Position numbers and translations under genes: made by a program. Source: Larix kaempferi (Eukaryota; Streptophyta; Pinopsida; Pinales; Pinaceae). Taken from it: 64,000 nucleotides of DNA. This document shows positions 45,783 through 55,504 of this stretch, piece after piece; within the stretch, counting starts at the first letter, position 1; the number at the start of each line of letters is the position of its first letter. Under the pieces are notes generated by a model that saw only the letters and a list, made by a program, of their open reading frames with translations, was not told where the DNA came from and did not search any database. The stretch covers positions 13,485,501 to 13,549,500 of the forward strand of contig BSBM01000826.1 of assembly GCA_027924585.1 (NCBI GenBank), given 5' to 3'.

Positions 45783-46717
45783 ATGGCTGGATCACAATAC
45801 GACCCCCTTTTCACTAGTGCTATTGGAGATACATCAACAAACCCTACTACTATTATGCCACCCACGGTAACAACAAACCCATTAGGCATTCCTAACATAG
45901 GGGCCATTCCCCCTTTAGGTATGCCCAACATAGGCCCACCACCTATTATGGGTATGCCAAACATAGGGGTCACACCCCCTCTCATTACCACAACCCAGAT
46001 CCTAGGAATTCCTGGCACTATTCCTAACCCCTCTGCAACCCATGTTGCACTTGGGAGCGCAGGTCCTCCCCACACCAAATCGGTTGGAGGACACATACCT
46101 GCCATACCTAGCCTACCCTTAGGGGCCACTGGACCACTACATAATGCTACCATTAACAGTTATGTCCCAGTCACTTCGCCACACCCATCTGCTAATCTAC
46201 CATACATGGCTAGTTTGAACTTGCCAGACCTAGCCAGGTTAACCAACAATCCTATCAGGCACAACCCTACATGGCCACCCATGCCTACAAATCTTCCCTC
46301 AGACATCCCGAAGTTTGAAAGAAAATCCAGGGAAGATCCCCAAAACCACATAATGTCATTTCACCTATGGTGTTCCTCTAACTCCATAGTGGATGACTCC
46401 ATTAGACAAAGACTGTTGCAACGAACGTTCACTAGCTCTACATCTAAGTGGTACATTGAGAAACCACATGGGACCCACCATACATTTACGTCCCTCGCTC
46501 CACTTTCCTCCAGTTTTTTCAGCTACCTGTACGCTATGATGCAGGAGTTGAAATACTTTTGTCTTGTAGACAAAACACGGCTACACACATCATCAACCAT
46601 ATCCATGAGTGGCGTAAGCGCTGTAGCCTCTGCAAGATAAAGCTTGACGATCGTATATTTTTGGATTGGTGTCTCAAATCACTCCTACCCCTCATAGCTA
46701 AAGATGTAGCTTCCTAA
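45783..46717 (+). pseudogene. gag: Tat-A gag (capsid part)
   Basis: Starts MAGSQYDPLFTS, followed by a Pro/Gly/Ile-rich repetitive N-terminus (LGIPNIGAIPPLGMPNIG) of about 130 residues. Residues about 165-230 hold the capsid-type region (PSDIPKFERK, FHLWCSSNS, STSKWYIEKPH). A frameshift near 46500 moves the rest to another frame (FLQFFQLPVRYD, HIIHNIHEWRKR-like, LDWCLKSLLPL) ending in TAA near 46715. Homologous to 2120-2686. The family's role is particle assembly and RNA packaging. Confidence 0.82.
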
Positions 46718-47641
46718 TGACCCCAATCAGAAGAAGAAGCTATCTTAAAAGATCAGCAATTCGACCTGATTTATGCCCAGTCAGGCTATCTCTACACTAT
46801 CATACCAGATGCACCATGAGGCGATTCTTCACGAGGTGACGCTCCGGGGGCATCCCATGCCGCTGATGGTATTATTGGCCAAGTCGCGGCACACAATAAA
46901 CCTTTTACCATAACGAGTACAAACAACACCCCAGACCTTTCTAGGGCTTCATCCAATTCTGGGGCCACAACTTCGTATCCTCCCGTAACACAACCATCAC
47001 ATCCATGGACCTTCATGTCCACCACAATGTTATGGGCATGCACCACTAGCTTATGCGCCAGCTCCATATTACAACCAATCGGCCCACCAGAATCCGGTTC
47101 ATCCACAAGCCCAAGTGGCTTATTATCCTCCATAGGCAGCACCTCTTGCTCCAACACTTCCAACAGCTCAAAGTTATCCACAACAGCAACCAACAGGGCC
47201 ACCTCTGAACCCTCCTGTTTACTACCCACCGCAACTTGCTCCAGAGCCGGCACGAACTCAAAACCCACCTACTGCCCAAGGGCATGTTTACGCACAACAT
47301 AACCAACCCCCAAACCACAACCATCAGCGTAACCAAGGAGGTCAACCAAACCGCGGAAGAGGACGTAACCGCGGTAATAACCAGCAACATAACCCAGGTC
47401 CACCACCACCTAATCCTCCAAATAACAATAATGCTGCTCCCCCAACCAAAATCCTGATCGCCCACCAAAATAGGCCAAAAATAATAACTTAAGAACAAAC
47501 CATCCGTGTTCCATATGTGGAGTCTACGGCCATTACACACACAATTGTCCCCATTTAGATCGTGCGCATCAACTCTGGACTGACGACGCCCAACGACAAG
47601 GACATGCTGCACATTCAACACCTCCTCCTCAGCAACAACCC
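46718..47641 (+). pseudogene. Tat-A gag C-terminal part with first zinc knuckle
   Basis: A Pro/Asn/Gln-rich linker, readable only by changing frame, runs to a CX2CX4HX4C knuckle at 47507-47548 (CSICGVYGHYTHNC). From the knuckle the frame is continuous with the protease frame. An R/G-rich patch (NRGRGRNRGNN) precedes it. Minus-strand frames of 150-200 residues in this stretch are shadows. Confidence 0.7.
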
Positions 47642-48718
47642 ATGATATTGCAAAACCCCTTACCAAACCAAGGTGCGGTAAACATTCGTCCTAATGATCC
47701 CCCTCAAGGATCCGCTGCACCACAGCAACAAATTACCTATGCAACCGCCGATTACCAGCATGCTGAGTCCAACACTCACCAATTTCTCATGATGTCATCT
47801 AATGATGTCAATCTTCAAGCCCGTCGCAATCAATATGAACCCACCCCGGAGACCACACCTACCGACCCATCATCGAGTACTCTCCCAACTGATCAACCAC
47901 TTCGCATACCCACTATGCCCATGGACGAAGGCCCCAAAGCACCTCGTTTCCCTTTGAGATGGATTAACAATAACCCGAACGCTTGTGCAGCTTCCAACTA
48001 CAACATCGTAGAGGATTTAGCTCAGTCCCCCTCTACTATGTCCGCTCTCGAAATCTTAAAGAATTGTCCTGCACAGAGAAAGTTGTTGTTATCTGCCATT
48101 GGTCCCATAGATCCTAACAACTCTAACATGATGGCTTTTGACTTAGAACAAGCTGAACCTCGCATGCCTACATCTATAGCTTTTTAAGTTTTTGTCTCCA
48201 TTCACAACCTCGTTGTTCATCAATGCATAATCGATGAAGGGGCCTCTACCTGCGTTATGTCAACTTTCGTATGGCAGAAACTTGGATCCCCAACACTACA
48301 ACCGTCTACGACCACATTACGAGCGTACGATGGCCGTGCAGCTCAACCTCAAGGTTTCCTAGTGAACGTACCCATACAACTTGGGGGAAAATTGGTTCTC
48401 ATAGATATAGAGGTCATTAACGCCCAACTTGATTACAATCTCTTGTTGGGACGAAGCTACATGTATAAGATGAAAGCTGTCGCTTCTTCAATTTTCCGCA
48501 TCATGATGTTCCCCCATGAAGGATGCGTAGTCAAAATAGACCAAATTACATACTATGATCCCAATGCCCCCGCAGCACCAGAGAATTTTCTTCCAATGAT
48601 CGAACAACCCGTTCTTAGTGCACCAACATCCTTTGTCTCATCAGTCAGACTCGAGATATATTTGGATACCCCCATGACCGCCACTTTCCCTTCTATTCCA
48701 CCTCCTCCCTAAGTAGCT
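47642..48718 (+). pseudogene. Tat-A protease region
   Basis: Open frame 47642-48187, stop TAA, then the same frame to 48712. The active-site segment IIDEGASTCVMSTFVWQKLG (from 48227) lies just after the stop. It is followed by GFLVNVPIQLGGK, YNLLLGRSYMYKMK and HEGCVVKIDQITYYD. Domain order equals that in Gypsy-B. The single stop upstream of the active site is the only clear defect here. Confidence 0.8.
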
Positions 48719-49486
48719 AAAGTATCCGATTTGTGCACCTTATCGCACAATGAACAACAACATCCTCAACAACCTCAACCACCGCAACCACCGCCACTAG
48801 CGCCCATCGTGCCTAGTCATATCGGAACAACACCGATTCACACAATCCCATTCTTGTTTCTGTTTTCAGGAGTTGTCAGCTCGCTAGTAATGGCTACACT
48901 CAACCTCCTAGGTTTAACAATAGGGTTACTAGTATGGTACTTTCCTGCACCAAACCCCCCGCCGACTCCAACCGTTGTTTTACAATCGGTACAACCCGTG
49001 AATATGTCCAACCATCCACCACCTGGCATACCAAACCACCAAAATCGTCCACCACTTGGTGTTTCAAACCCACAAAACCGATCAATTCCAACAGGGGGCA
49101 CTACATCGACATCTACTTATGTCCCCCCTCAATCTTGCCACACTGGGGGCAGAGGTCCTCAAACCTACAACACTGCACCGACAACTCGCACCCCCCCAGT
49201 GACTCCTAAATTGGCTAAGAATCCCCCAACCCATGTACTCCCTAAGTGCTCCTTGTGCAACGATATTGGCCACGCCACACATCTATGTCCACATCTACCA
49301 GCACTTCAAGAACACATGAATATGTTGGATGATGATGTCAACATTCTAGTTGTCAAATTAGAATTACCATCTCAACCTCGTGATAAATCATTGCGCACAA
49401 ACCACCCTTGTGCAATATGCGGAATCTAAGGTCATTATTCACATCACTGCCCGGATCTCCCAGATTACAGAGCAGTCCTATACGAG
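48719..49486 (+). pseudogene. Tat-A spacer between protease and RT with two zinc knuckles
   Basis: Same frame as the protease after one stop. It begins with PQPPQPPPLAP, then a hydrophobic segment (MATLNLLGLTIGLLVWYF) that resembles the N-terminus of the Gypsy-B knuckle protein, a Pro/Asn-rich part, and two CCHC knuckles at 49247-49288 (CSLCNDIGHATHLC) and 49409-49450 (CAICGI, stop, GHYSHHC). Knuckles downstream of protease are unusual. Confidence 0.72.
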
Positions 49487-50900
49487 ATGCATAATGCCGA
49501 CCTAGAGATATCCCCCCCACTTGTTGAGGAAATTTTCCCTCCAGAATCGTGCCATTCAGAAGAAATCAATACCATTTACATGATTTCAACTACTTATAAA
49601 CCCGAACCACTGAATTTCTCGATCGACTACTTTTGCACTGATGAGGAGATTCTAGAAACACTTACCGCACCGGATTACCCTTGGGATGATATGCACCATC
49701 GATCATACTTCCTCCCTGAGGCGTCTACGTCCACCGCGGCGAACCAACTATCTGTTGAGTCCAAAGACTTCTTACCAACTAAGGTCGATTGGTTCAAAGA
49801 TCCAATACCAGCCCCAGAAGCCTTCGAGGAAGGTAACATGGCTAACATTTCACCCATTATAAAAATCGATATCTCCACCACCCCCGAAAATCCTGAGCTT
49901 ATCTCTTTGGGTGCATCTTGCAGTGAGAAAGAAACCCAAGCTTATAAGAAACTCTTCCAAGAGTTTCGAGATGTCTTCGCCTGGTCTTATACCGAAATGC
50001 CTGGTCTTGATGCTACCATCGTGGAACATCACATAGACACTTGGCCCAATGTATCACCGGTTCGCCAGAAACAACGTCCCATCACCCATCCAAGCTTCCA
50101 GTCGTCAAAGCAGAAATCGAGAAGCTACGAGCAGCAAGTTTCATATACCCGATTGCATATACCACCTGGGTTTCAAATCCAGTTCCTGTTAATAAGAAAG
50201 TTGGCACCATCCGCATCTGTACTGACTTCAGAGACCTCAACCTAGCTTGTCCCAAAGACAACTTCCCCACACCATTTATTGACCAACTAATCGATGAGTT
50301 TGCGGGACATGAAGTACTCTCTTTTATGGACGGTTTCTATGGATATAACCAATCAAAATCCGTTAAGAAGATCAATAAAAGACCGCTTTTACCACCCCAT
50401 GGGGCACCTTCGCCTATCGCGTCATGCCTTTCGGTCTCAAGAATGCAGGAGCCACTTTCCAACGAGCCATGACTTATTGCTTTCATGATCTGCATAAAAT
50501 CATTAAAGTTTATCTTGACGACCTCATCGCCCAATATAAGAAACGATCTAACCACTTAGAAGATCTTCGATAGGTTTTCTTGCGTTGTCGCAAATACAAA
50601 ATCCGCTTGAACCCACTTAAATGTGTATTTTGCGTTACAGCAGGCTGCCTACTGGGGTTTGTCATTTCAGAAAAAGGGATCACTGTTGACCCTCTAAAAG
50701 TTCAAGCCATAGTTGACCTCCCCTCACCACCTACATTAAGACAACTCCAAAGCCTCCAATGGAAATCCAACTTCCTTCGTCGTTTTGTACCAGACTATGC
50801 AACCACAGTACATGGTTTCCTCCGATTTCTACATCTTCACACCCGCTTTGTATGGGACAACCAAGTAGAAGGAGCCTTTACAGACCTGAAAAGAGCACTT
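49487..50900 (+). pseudogene. Tat-A reverse transcriptase
   Basis: An N-terminal linker of about 170 residues (49487-50060), then RT spread over three frames: KAEIEKLRAASFIYPIAYTT and GTIRICTDFRDLN (50095-50260), FIDQLIDEFAGHEVLSFMDGF (50277-50340), GTFAYRVMPFGLKNAGATFQ (50404-50460) and the catalytic YLDD (50511-50522). The C-terminal part follows in frame from 50580 (LNPLKCVFCV, LGFVISEKGI, LRRFVPDY). Frameshifts occur near 50060 and 50360, and a stop near 50573. The FRDLN and YLDD acids are kept. RT copies element RNA into cDNA in the particle. Confidence 0.88.
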
Positions 50901-51330
50901 ACAAGTGCCCCGTTGATTTCTCCCCCAGATTTCACCAAAGACTTTACCCTTTACATTTTGGCATCAGATTACGCCGTTTCCGGAGTACTCGTCCAAGAAG
51001 ACTCCGCTCGCCAAGAGAACGTCATTTATTATTTGAGCCAGACCTTGTCAGGCCCACCACTCCACTACCCACATGAAGAGAAGATGGCCCTCGCCATCGT
51101 CTTTTCAGTACAAAAGCTGCGACATTACATCCTTCTCAGCCACACCACGGTTGTGGCCAATTCCAACCCAATGGTATATCTCTTGAATCATCGCCTTCTA
51201 CAAGGCCGTGTTTCCAAATGGGTGATCATCTTACAAGAATATGACCTAACTTTCAAAATACTGAAAAGCACCAAAGCATTAGCACTCGCTCAACTCATTA
51301 TGGATTTACCATCATCGTCATCATCACCAA
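50901..51330 (+). pseudogene. Tat-A Ty3-type RNase H
   Basis: In frame with RT. Motifs YILASDYAVSGVLVQ (Asp kept), HYPHEEKMALAIVF (Glu kept), then VVANSNPMVYLLN where Ty3-type domains usually have Asp or Asn-Asp and here have Asn. RVSKWVIILQEYDLTF ends it. The third acid seems lost, in line with reports that Tat elements with a second RNase H let this domain become a connection. Confidence 0.75.
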
Positions 51331-52632
51331 TTATCCAGACCGATCTAATCGACGAACATTTGTTCATTATCTCGTCGGATGACCCTTGGTATGGTGACAT
51401 TTTGGTATACCTCCGCTCACAGAAATTTCGACCCAACATCGATCATGAAGAACACCGACGCATCCTTCACCATGCCCCCCATTATCTCCTCTTGGGTGAT
51501 GTCCTCTATCGACGTGGCGTCGACACAATCTTACGATTATGCCTTTCCCAAGACGAAGCAGAACAATTCCTTAACGACTGTCATAGCGGTGCTTGCGGCA
51601 GTCATTTTTCAGGAATGGCCACCGCCCAAAAGGTAATCCACACCGGTTATTTTTGGCCATCATTATTCACTAATTGTATCACAGTAGTCAAACACTGCCA
51701 AAACTGCCAGCTCTTTGCCCCAAAGGAAAGAACCCCCCCCCCCCCCCCCCCCCGCCCCCCTTCATTCGGTCGTCACCGCTGGACCATTTTGCAAATGGGC
51801 CATCAACTTCATGGATTGCAATCCCACATCAGCCAGCGGCCACAAACACATTATTGTGGCTGTTGATTACTTTAACAAATGGGCGGAGGCCATGCCTACT
51901 TAGAATTGCACAACCAATACTGTAGCCCGCTTTTTCCTCAACCATGTTATTGCTCGTTTCGGAGTACCAAAACAACTCGTCTCAGACCACGACTCTCACT
52001 TTCAAGACTCCGTTTGGAGAGAATTGTCCACAATCCTTAAGTTTGAACACCATTTCTCCTCCGCCTACTACCCCCAAGGGAACGGCCAAGTTGAAGCCGT
52101 TAACAAAATTTTGAAAACCATCCTCCAACGCACCGTCGACAAACATATATCCAATTGGCATCACATGATTTTTCCCGCATTATGGGCTTACCGCACATCG
52201 ACCAAGACCGCCATCGGCTTTACCCCATTGCATTTAGTTCATGGCGTGGAATCTGTCCTCCCCATTGAATGCCGGATACCCACATTACAAATGTCCGTAG
52301 AACTTCTCCCCGATAGATCAATGATTGAAGAACGCTTGCTTCTTTTAGAACAGGCCGACGAAGATCGTTGTGCAGCTCTCCAAACAATCGAAGCCGCCAA
52401 GAACAGATCTAAACTTCACTACAATAAACATATTCACCCACGAGTATTTAGTGAAGGCGACCTCGTACTTGCCTATGATCAAGCTCATGACAAAACAGGA
52501 AAAGGAAAGTTCGTGTCCATGTGGCAAGGCCCATATATCATACACACCTGCCTCGGACAGGGAGCATATATTCTGATCGACTCAGAAGGAAACCCCCTAC
52601 GCAACCCCTGTAACGGGTTGTACCTCAAATGA
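51331..52632 (+). pseudogene. Tat-A integrase
   Basis: The zinc-binding HHCC domain is at about 51580-51715 (HSGACGSHF, HTGYFWPS, CQNCQLF). A run of 21 C (51733-51753) then shifts the frame. The core reads WAINFMDCNP, IIVAVDYFNKWAEA, stop near 51901, GVPKQLVSDHDSHF and YYPQGNGQVEAVNKILK, so the D, D and E are all present. The C-terminal part continues to the stop at 52630-52632 (GDLVLAYDQAH, GKFVSMWQGPYI, LYLK). Integrase inserts the cDNA into the host genome. Confidence 0.88.
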
Positions 52633-52749
52633 TTTTACCCATAGAAAATCTAATGGACACCATAGTCCACAATTGTATAGTCTTATTTTGTTTTTTACAA
52701 AAAAAAAATACAAAAAACCTAAAAATTTGTTTTTCCTGCATGACCACAG

Positions 52750-53178
52750 ATGGATCCTGTTCCACTTTGCTACGTTGGCTTCGCTGATGGTGCAAGCCGT
52801 TGGTCTCCCAATATCGCCTCCGCATCTTGGGTAATATATTCCCCTTCACATGAGTTGATCCACATCGACGGAGTGTGCATAGGTGTTGCCACAAATAACC
52901 AAGCTGAGTACGACGCCGTGACCGGTCTCCTGGCTGCTGCTCTCCAAATGAACATAAGTTACCTTAGCATTTTTTTGGACTCCCAGCTTCTTGTTTCCCA
53001 TCTCAACAATGATTACCAGGTACGCGATCCCCGTCTATTCAGAAAATTCCTGCGCACTAAACAAATGATTCGACAGTTTGAGTCCATTTCATTCACACAT
53101 GTCCCAAGGAATCTCAACAGTGTAGCAGACCATATGGAAAACAACATTCTTGATTGGCACACCAATCAAACCATGTAG
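52750..53178 (+). CDS. Archaeal-type RNase H (aRNH) of Tat-A
   Basis: A separate open frame of 142 residues starting MDPVPLCYVGFADGASR, in the same reading phase as integrase but after a stop and a 117-base A-rich spacer. Catalytic acids are all there: Asp in GFADGAS, Glu in NNQAEYDAV, Asp in FLDSQLLVSHLNN, and Asp in SVADHMENN, with the THVPRN motif before it. This is the RNase HI type added to Tat elements, which lacks the Ty3-type features. In many Tat elements it sits between RNase H and integrase; here it is downstream of integrase. It may have been expressed by read-through, splicing or as a separate protein. No damage seen. Confidence 0.85.
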   Translation: MDPVPLCYVGFADGASRWSPNIASASWVIYSPSHELIHIDGVCIGVATNNQAEYDAVTGLLAAALQMNISYLSIFLDSQLLVSHLNNDYQVRDPRLFRKFLRTKQMIRQFESISFTHVPRNLNSVADHMENNILDWHTNQTM

Positions 53179-53189
53179 TAAATACAAAA

Positions 53190-53400
53190 TGTGCATCCAC
53201 ATGCATAACATGTGCCTCCACGGGCATATACAAAATTAAAAAAGTGCATCCATGTGCATAATATGTGCCTCCACGGGCATATACACAAATTAAAATGTTG
53301 CATCCACGTGCATAACATGTGCCTCCACGAGCATACAGAAAATCAAACATGCCTCCATGGGAAAACAAATAGACAATAAATGCATCCATGTGCATACACA
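53190..53400. repeat. 53-54-bp tandem repeat after aRNH
   Basis: GTGCATCCA(C/T)(A/G)TGCATAA starts at 53191, 53244 and 53298, each followed by GTGCCTCCACG(G/A)GCATA. A degenerate fourth unit follows. Confidence 0.85.
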
Positions 53401-53544
53401 ACTATATACCAAAACATATATATATAATCATATAGTCAACATGTCATAGGTGCCCTCAGCACCCAATATAAAAAAATACATAAAGACGACAAAAATATAC
53501 GTCCCCATATGCTCATCAGCATTTGGGGGAAAATATACAATCAA

Positions 53545-54788
53545 CTAGTCATCATGATCCCCAGGATCCTCTGGCTCCTCTGGATCCTCTTGATCCCGAG
53601 CCCTCCCCTCAGACATCAACAGTGCTTCCCTAAGCAGGATAGAACACCACTCCCGAGGAGCATCGAAACAACGCTCGACGATGTCCCAGTCCAAGTTCCT
53701 CCACCCCTCCTTGGGTGCTCCCACTAGGATCATGTCCAGAGTCTCCCAGACACCCTCAACTGCATCATCTCGAGGGCGCACAACCCCTCGAGCACGTGGC
53801 GGCAGTACCACTACAGGTGGAGGAACCACCACCATCAGCCGGTGGTACTGGACCAACATCTGCACAATCACACAATTGAACCAAGTCAATATCATATAAA
53901 TATCTCTAACTATACTCATAACCAAACACATGATGTAGTAGAGAACCAAAAATAAAGACATACCATCCAAACCCCAGGCCTGCCCCTGAGCTCGAGGCAT
54001 CTCTGGATCTCGTCGATAATCCATACCAGCATATGGATAGTCATCAATCAGTAGGAGGATCTGCTCCCACTGCTCATACATATCCTCTGAAAAGAACCCG
54101 CGGATACCACCACCACCACGGGGCATCATCTGCCCCACCGCACCATGCGCAGCTCACTCACCAACCCGTCTCGAACCGGCACACACGGCCGCAAGGTCGG
54201 TACCCGCTCAAAGGAAAAACAACAAAGGAAAGAGGCATAGCAGAACTCTCCCACCTCCCAACTGACCTTGTCCAAATCTCTCCAGACACTGGCCAAAAAC
54301 ATCTGACCCCGTGCATAGTAGGTCCCTCTCAGCATAGAATCTACCATCATCGTTTGTACCCTAGACAAATGATGTGGTGCCGCAGCACCCAACACGTGCA
54401 GAACATAGGCCCCAACAACCCGCATATCCCACTCCCTCAAAGATCTCAAGCTCAATGCGCTATTCTGCGCAATAGCCCCCGACACATAGAATCTCTCCAA
54501 GAGATCCTCAATATCTAAACCTGCTAGGATCCTCGACAGAAGATCCCCTACCTCCCCTAAGCGAGGAAACCTAGTAAGAAAGTAAACATCATAAAGGGTG
54601 ATCTCTAACCTCTCACCCCCCACCATGAAAGCACCCTCTGCCAGAACCCAGAAACCCACCAATTTGTTCAACAGCGGTCTAACTGAACACATGGGCGGAA
54701 TCTGAGCGAACTTCAGGAGCCCGCCTGCTGCCAAAGTCTGTCGGACACCCTGATCGGTCTAAATCCGCACCGTCAGGTCCTCATCCAT
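53545..54788 (-). pseudogene. Antisense extra gene of Tat-A, plant-mobile-domain-like
   Basis: Minus strand, opposite to gag-pol. The best start is ATG at 54786-54788 (MDEDLTVRI, one in-frame TAG, then TDQGVRQT), continuing into an open 200-residue stretch (54126-54734). Motifs LLKFAQIPPMCSVRPLLNKL, FMVGGERLEITLYDVYFLTRF and FYVSGAIAQNSALSLR fit the plant mobile domain (PMD/MAIN-like) pattern: TLxDVxxLxxxP after a G-E motif. A frameshift near 54135 leads to FFSEDMYEQWEQI, IDDYPYAGMDYRRDPEMP. After a candidate intron (53860-53963) an acidic C-terminus follows (EDPEEPEDPGDHDD). Known for Tat elements: extra frames, some with a domain shared with DNA transposons. The role in the element is unknown. 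Confidence 0.65.
53860..53963 (-). other. Candidate intron 2 of the antisense gene
   Basis: On the minus strand TTTGGATG then GTATGTCTTT at the donor and GATTGTGCAG then ATGTTGG at the acceptor, 104 bases. It is T-rich, between GC-rich exons. The length is not a multiple of three, so a compensating indel would be needed to reach the acidic C-terminal frame. Confidence 0.5.
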
Positions 54789-54829
54789 CTCCCGCTCCCC
54801 GCCATGATATCAGCGGTCTCCTCAACATC

Positions 54830-55276
54830 CTGCCAAAAAAAAAGAAAATTTTTTAGAAACATAATTTTTTTTCAAAAAATTGCATCGCGGCTTTCAGGCC
54901 TTTAGCCGCAATGATCATCGCGACTTTTCCATCAAAATCCGCGATGATCATCACGGGTATCAGCCGCGAAAACGCGATGATCATCACGGGTATCAGCCGC
55001 GAAAACGCGATGATCATCACGGGTATCAGCCGCGAAAAACGCGATGAACATCGCGGGTATCGGCCCCACAGTCCCGATGAACATCGCGACTGTCAGCGTG
55101 ACAGTCGCGATGAACATTGCAACTGTCGAACCCAAACCCACGATGATCATCGCAGAAAATGACACGAAACCTGCGATATTCCACGTTGGAATGCCAACGT
55201 GGGATTTCGCGGCCTTCGAGAGCCCGCCACTAACCAAAAAAGACATAATTGACAAGGCTAAGGCGAATAGGATTAC
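54830..55276 (-). other. Candidate intron 1 of the antisense gene
   Basis: On the minus strand the donor is GTTTCAG then GTAATCC (donor GT at 55276-55275). The acceptor is a T-rich run, TTTTTTTTGGCAG, then GATG (ending 54830), 42 bases before the ATG at 54788. The 447-bp interval contains the 33-bp minisatellite and no coding frame. Confidence 0.5.
54883..55140. repeat. 33-bp GC-rich minisatellite, Tat-A 3' side
   Basis: TCACGGGTATCAGCCGCGAA begins near 54951, 54984 and 55017 (33-bp period), with a variant unit at 55051. Preceding and following units are more diverged. The first units (CATCGCGGCTTTCAGGCC) resemble the leader minisatellite at 44545-44755. Confidence 0.85.
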
Positions 55277-55400
55277 CTGAAACTCGTGGAATCAAAAACC
55301 AACGGTTGAATCTCCCACAAATCAAGAAAGAGCACTGAACTAACTCAATTGCTCTGCCAAACTCGCACGTAACAATGACACGTCATATTGGGCCCACACC

Positions 55401-55410
55401 CTATTTATAG
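55401..55410 (-). promoter_or_regulatory. TATA box for the antisense gene
   Basis: Minus-strand CTATAAATAG, 125 bases upstream of the candidate intron 1 donor. This leaves room for a first exon of about 95 bases. Confidence 0.5.
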
Positions 55411-55504
55411 AGATTTGACCATTTTTTCCAACAACCATTACGGTATCATACGATGTCTATTTTTCAAACCGTTGGTACCGTTGGAACCAGCACAGCAAGA
55501 ACTT

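Noticed and set aside
45719-46153. Long minus-strand frame opposite gag, and 47046-47666 opposite the gag C-terminus
   Set aside because: Shadows of the biased plus-strand codons; no motif, no start context, and unrelated to the antisense gene further on.
48227-48290. Protease active-site mutation (D-E-G)
   Set aside because: Not treated as damage, because two other elements in the window have D-E-G or D-D-G at the same place.
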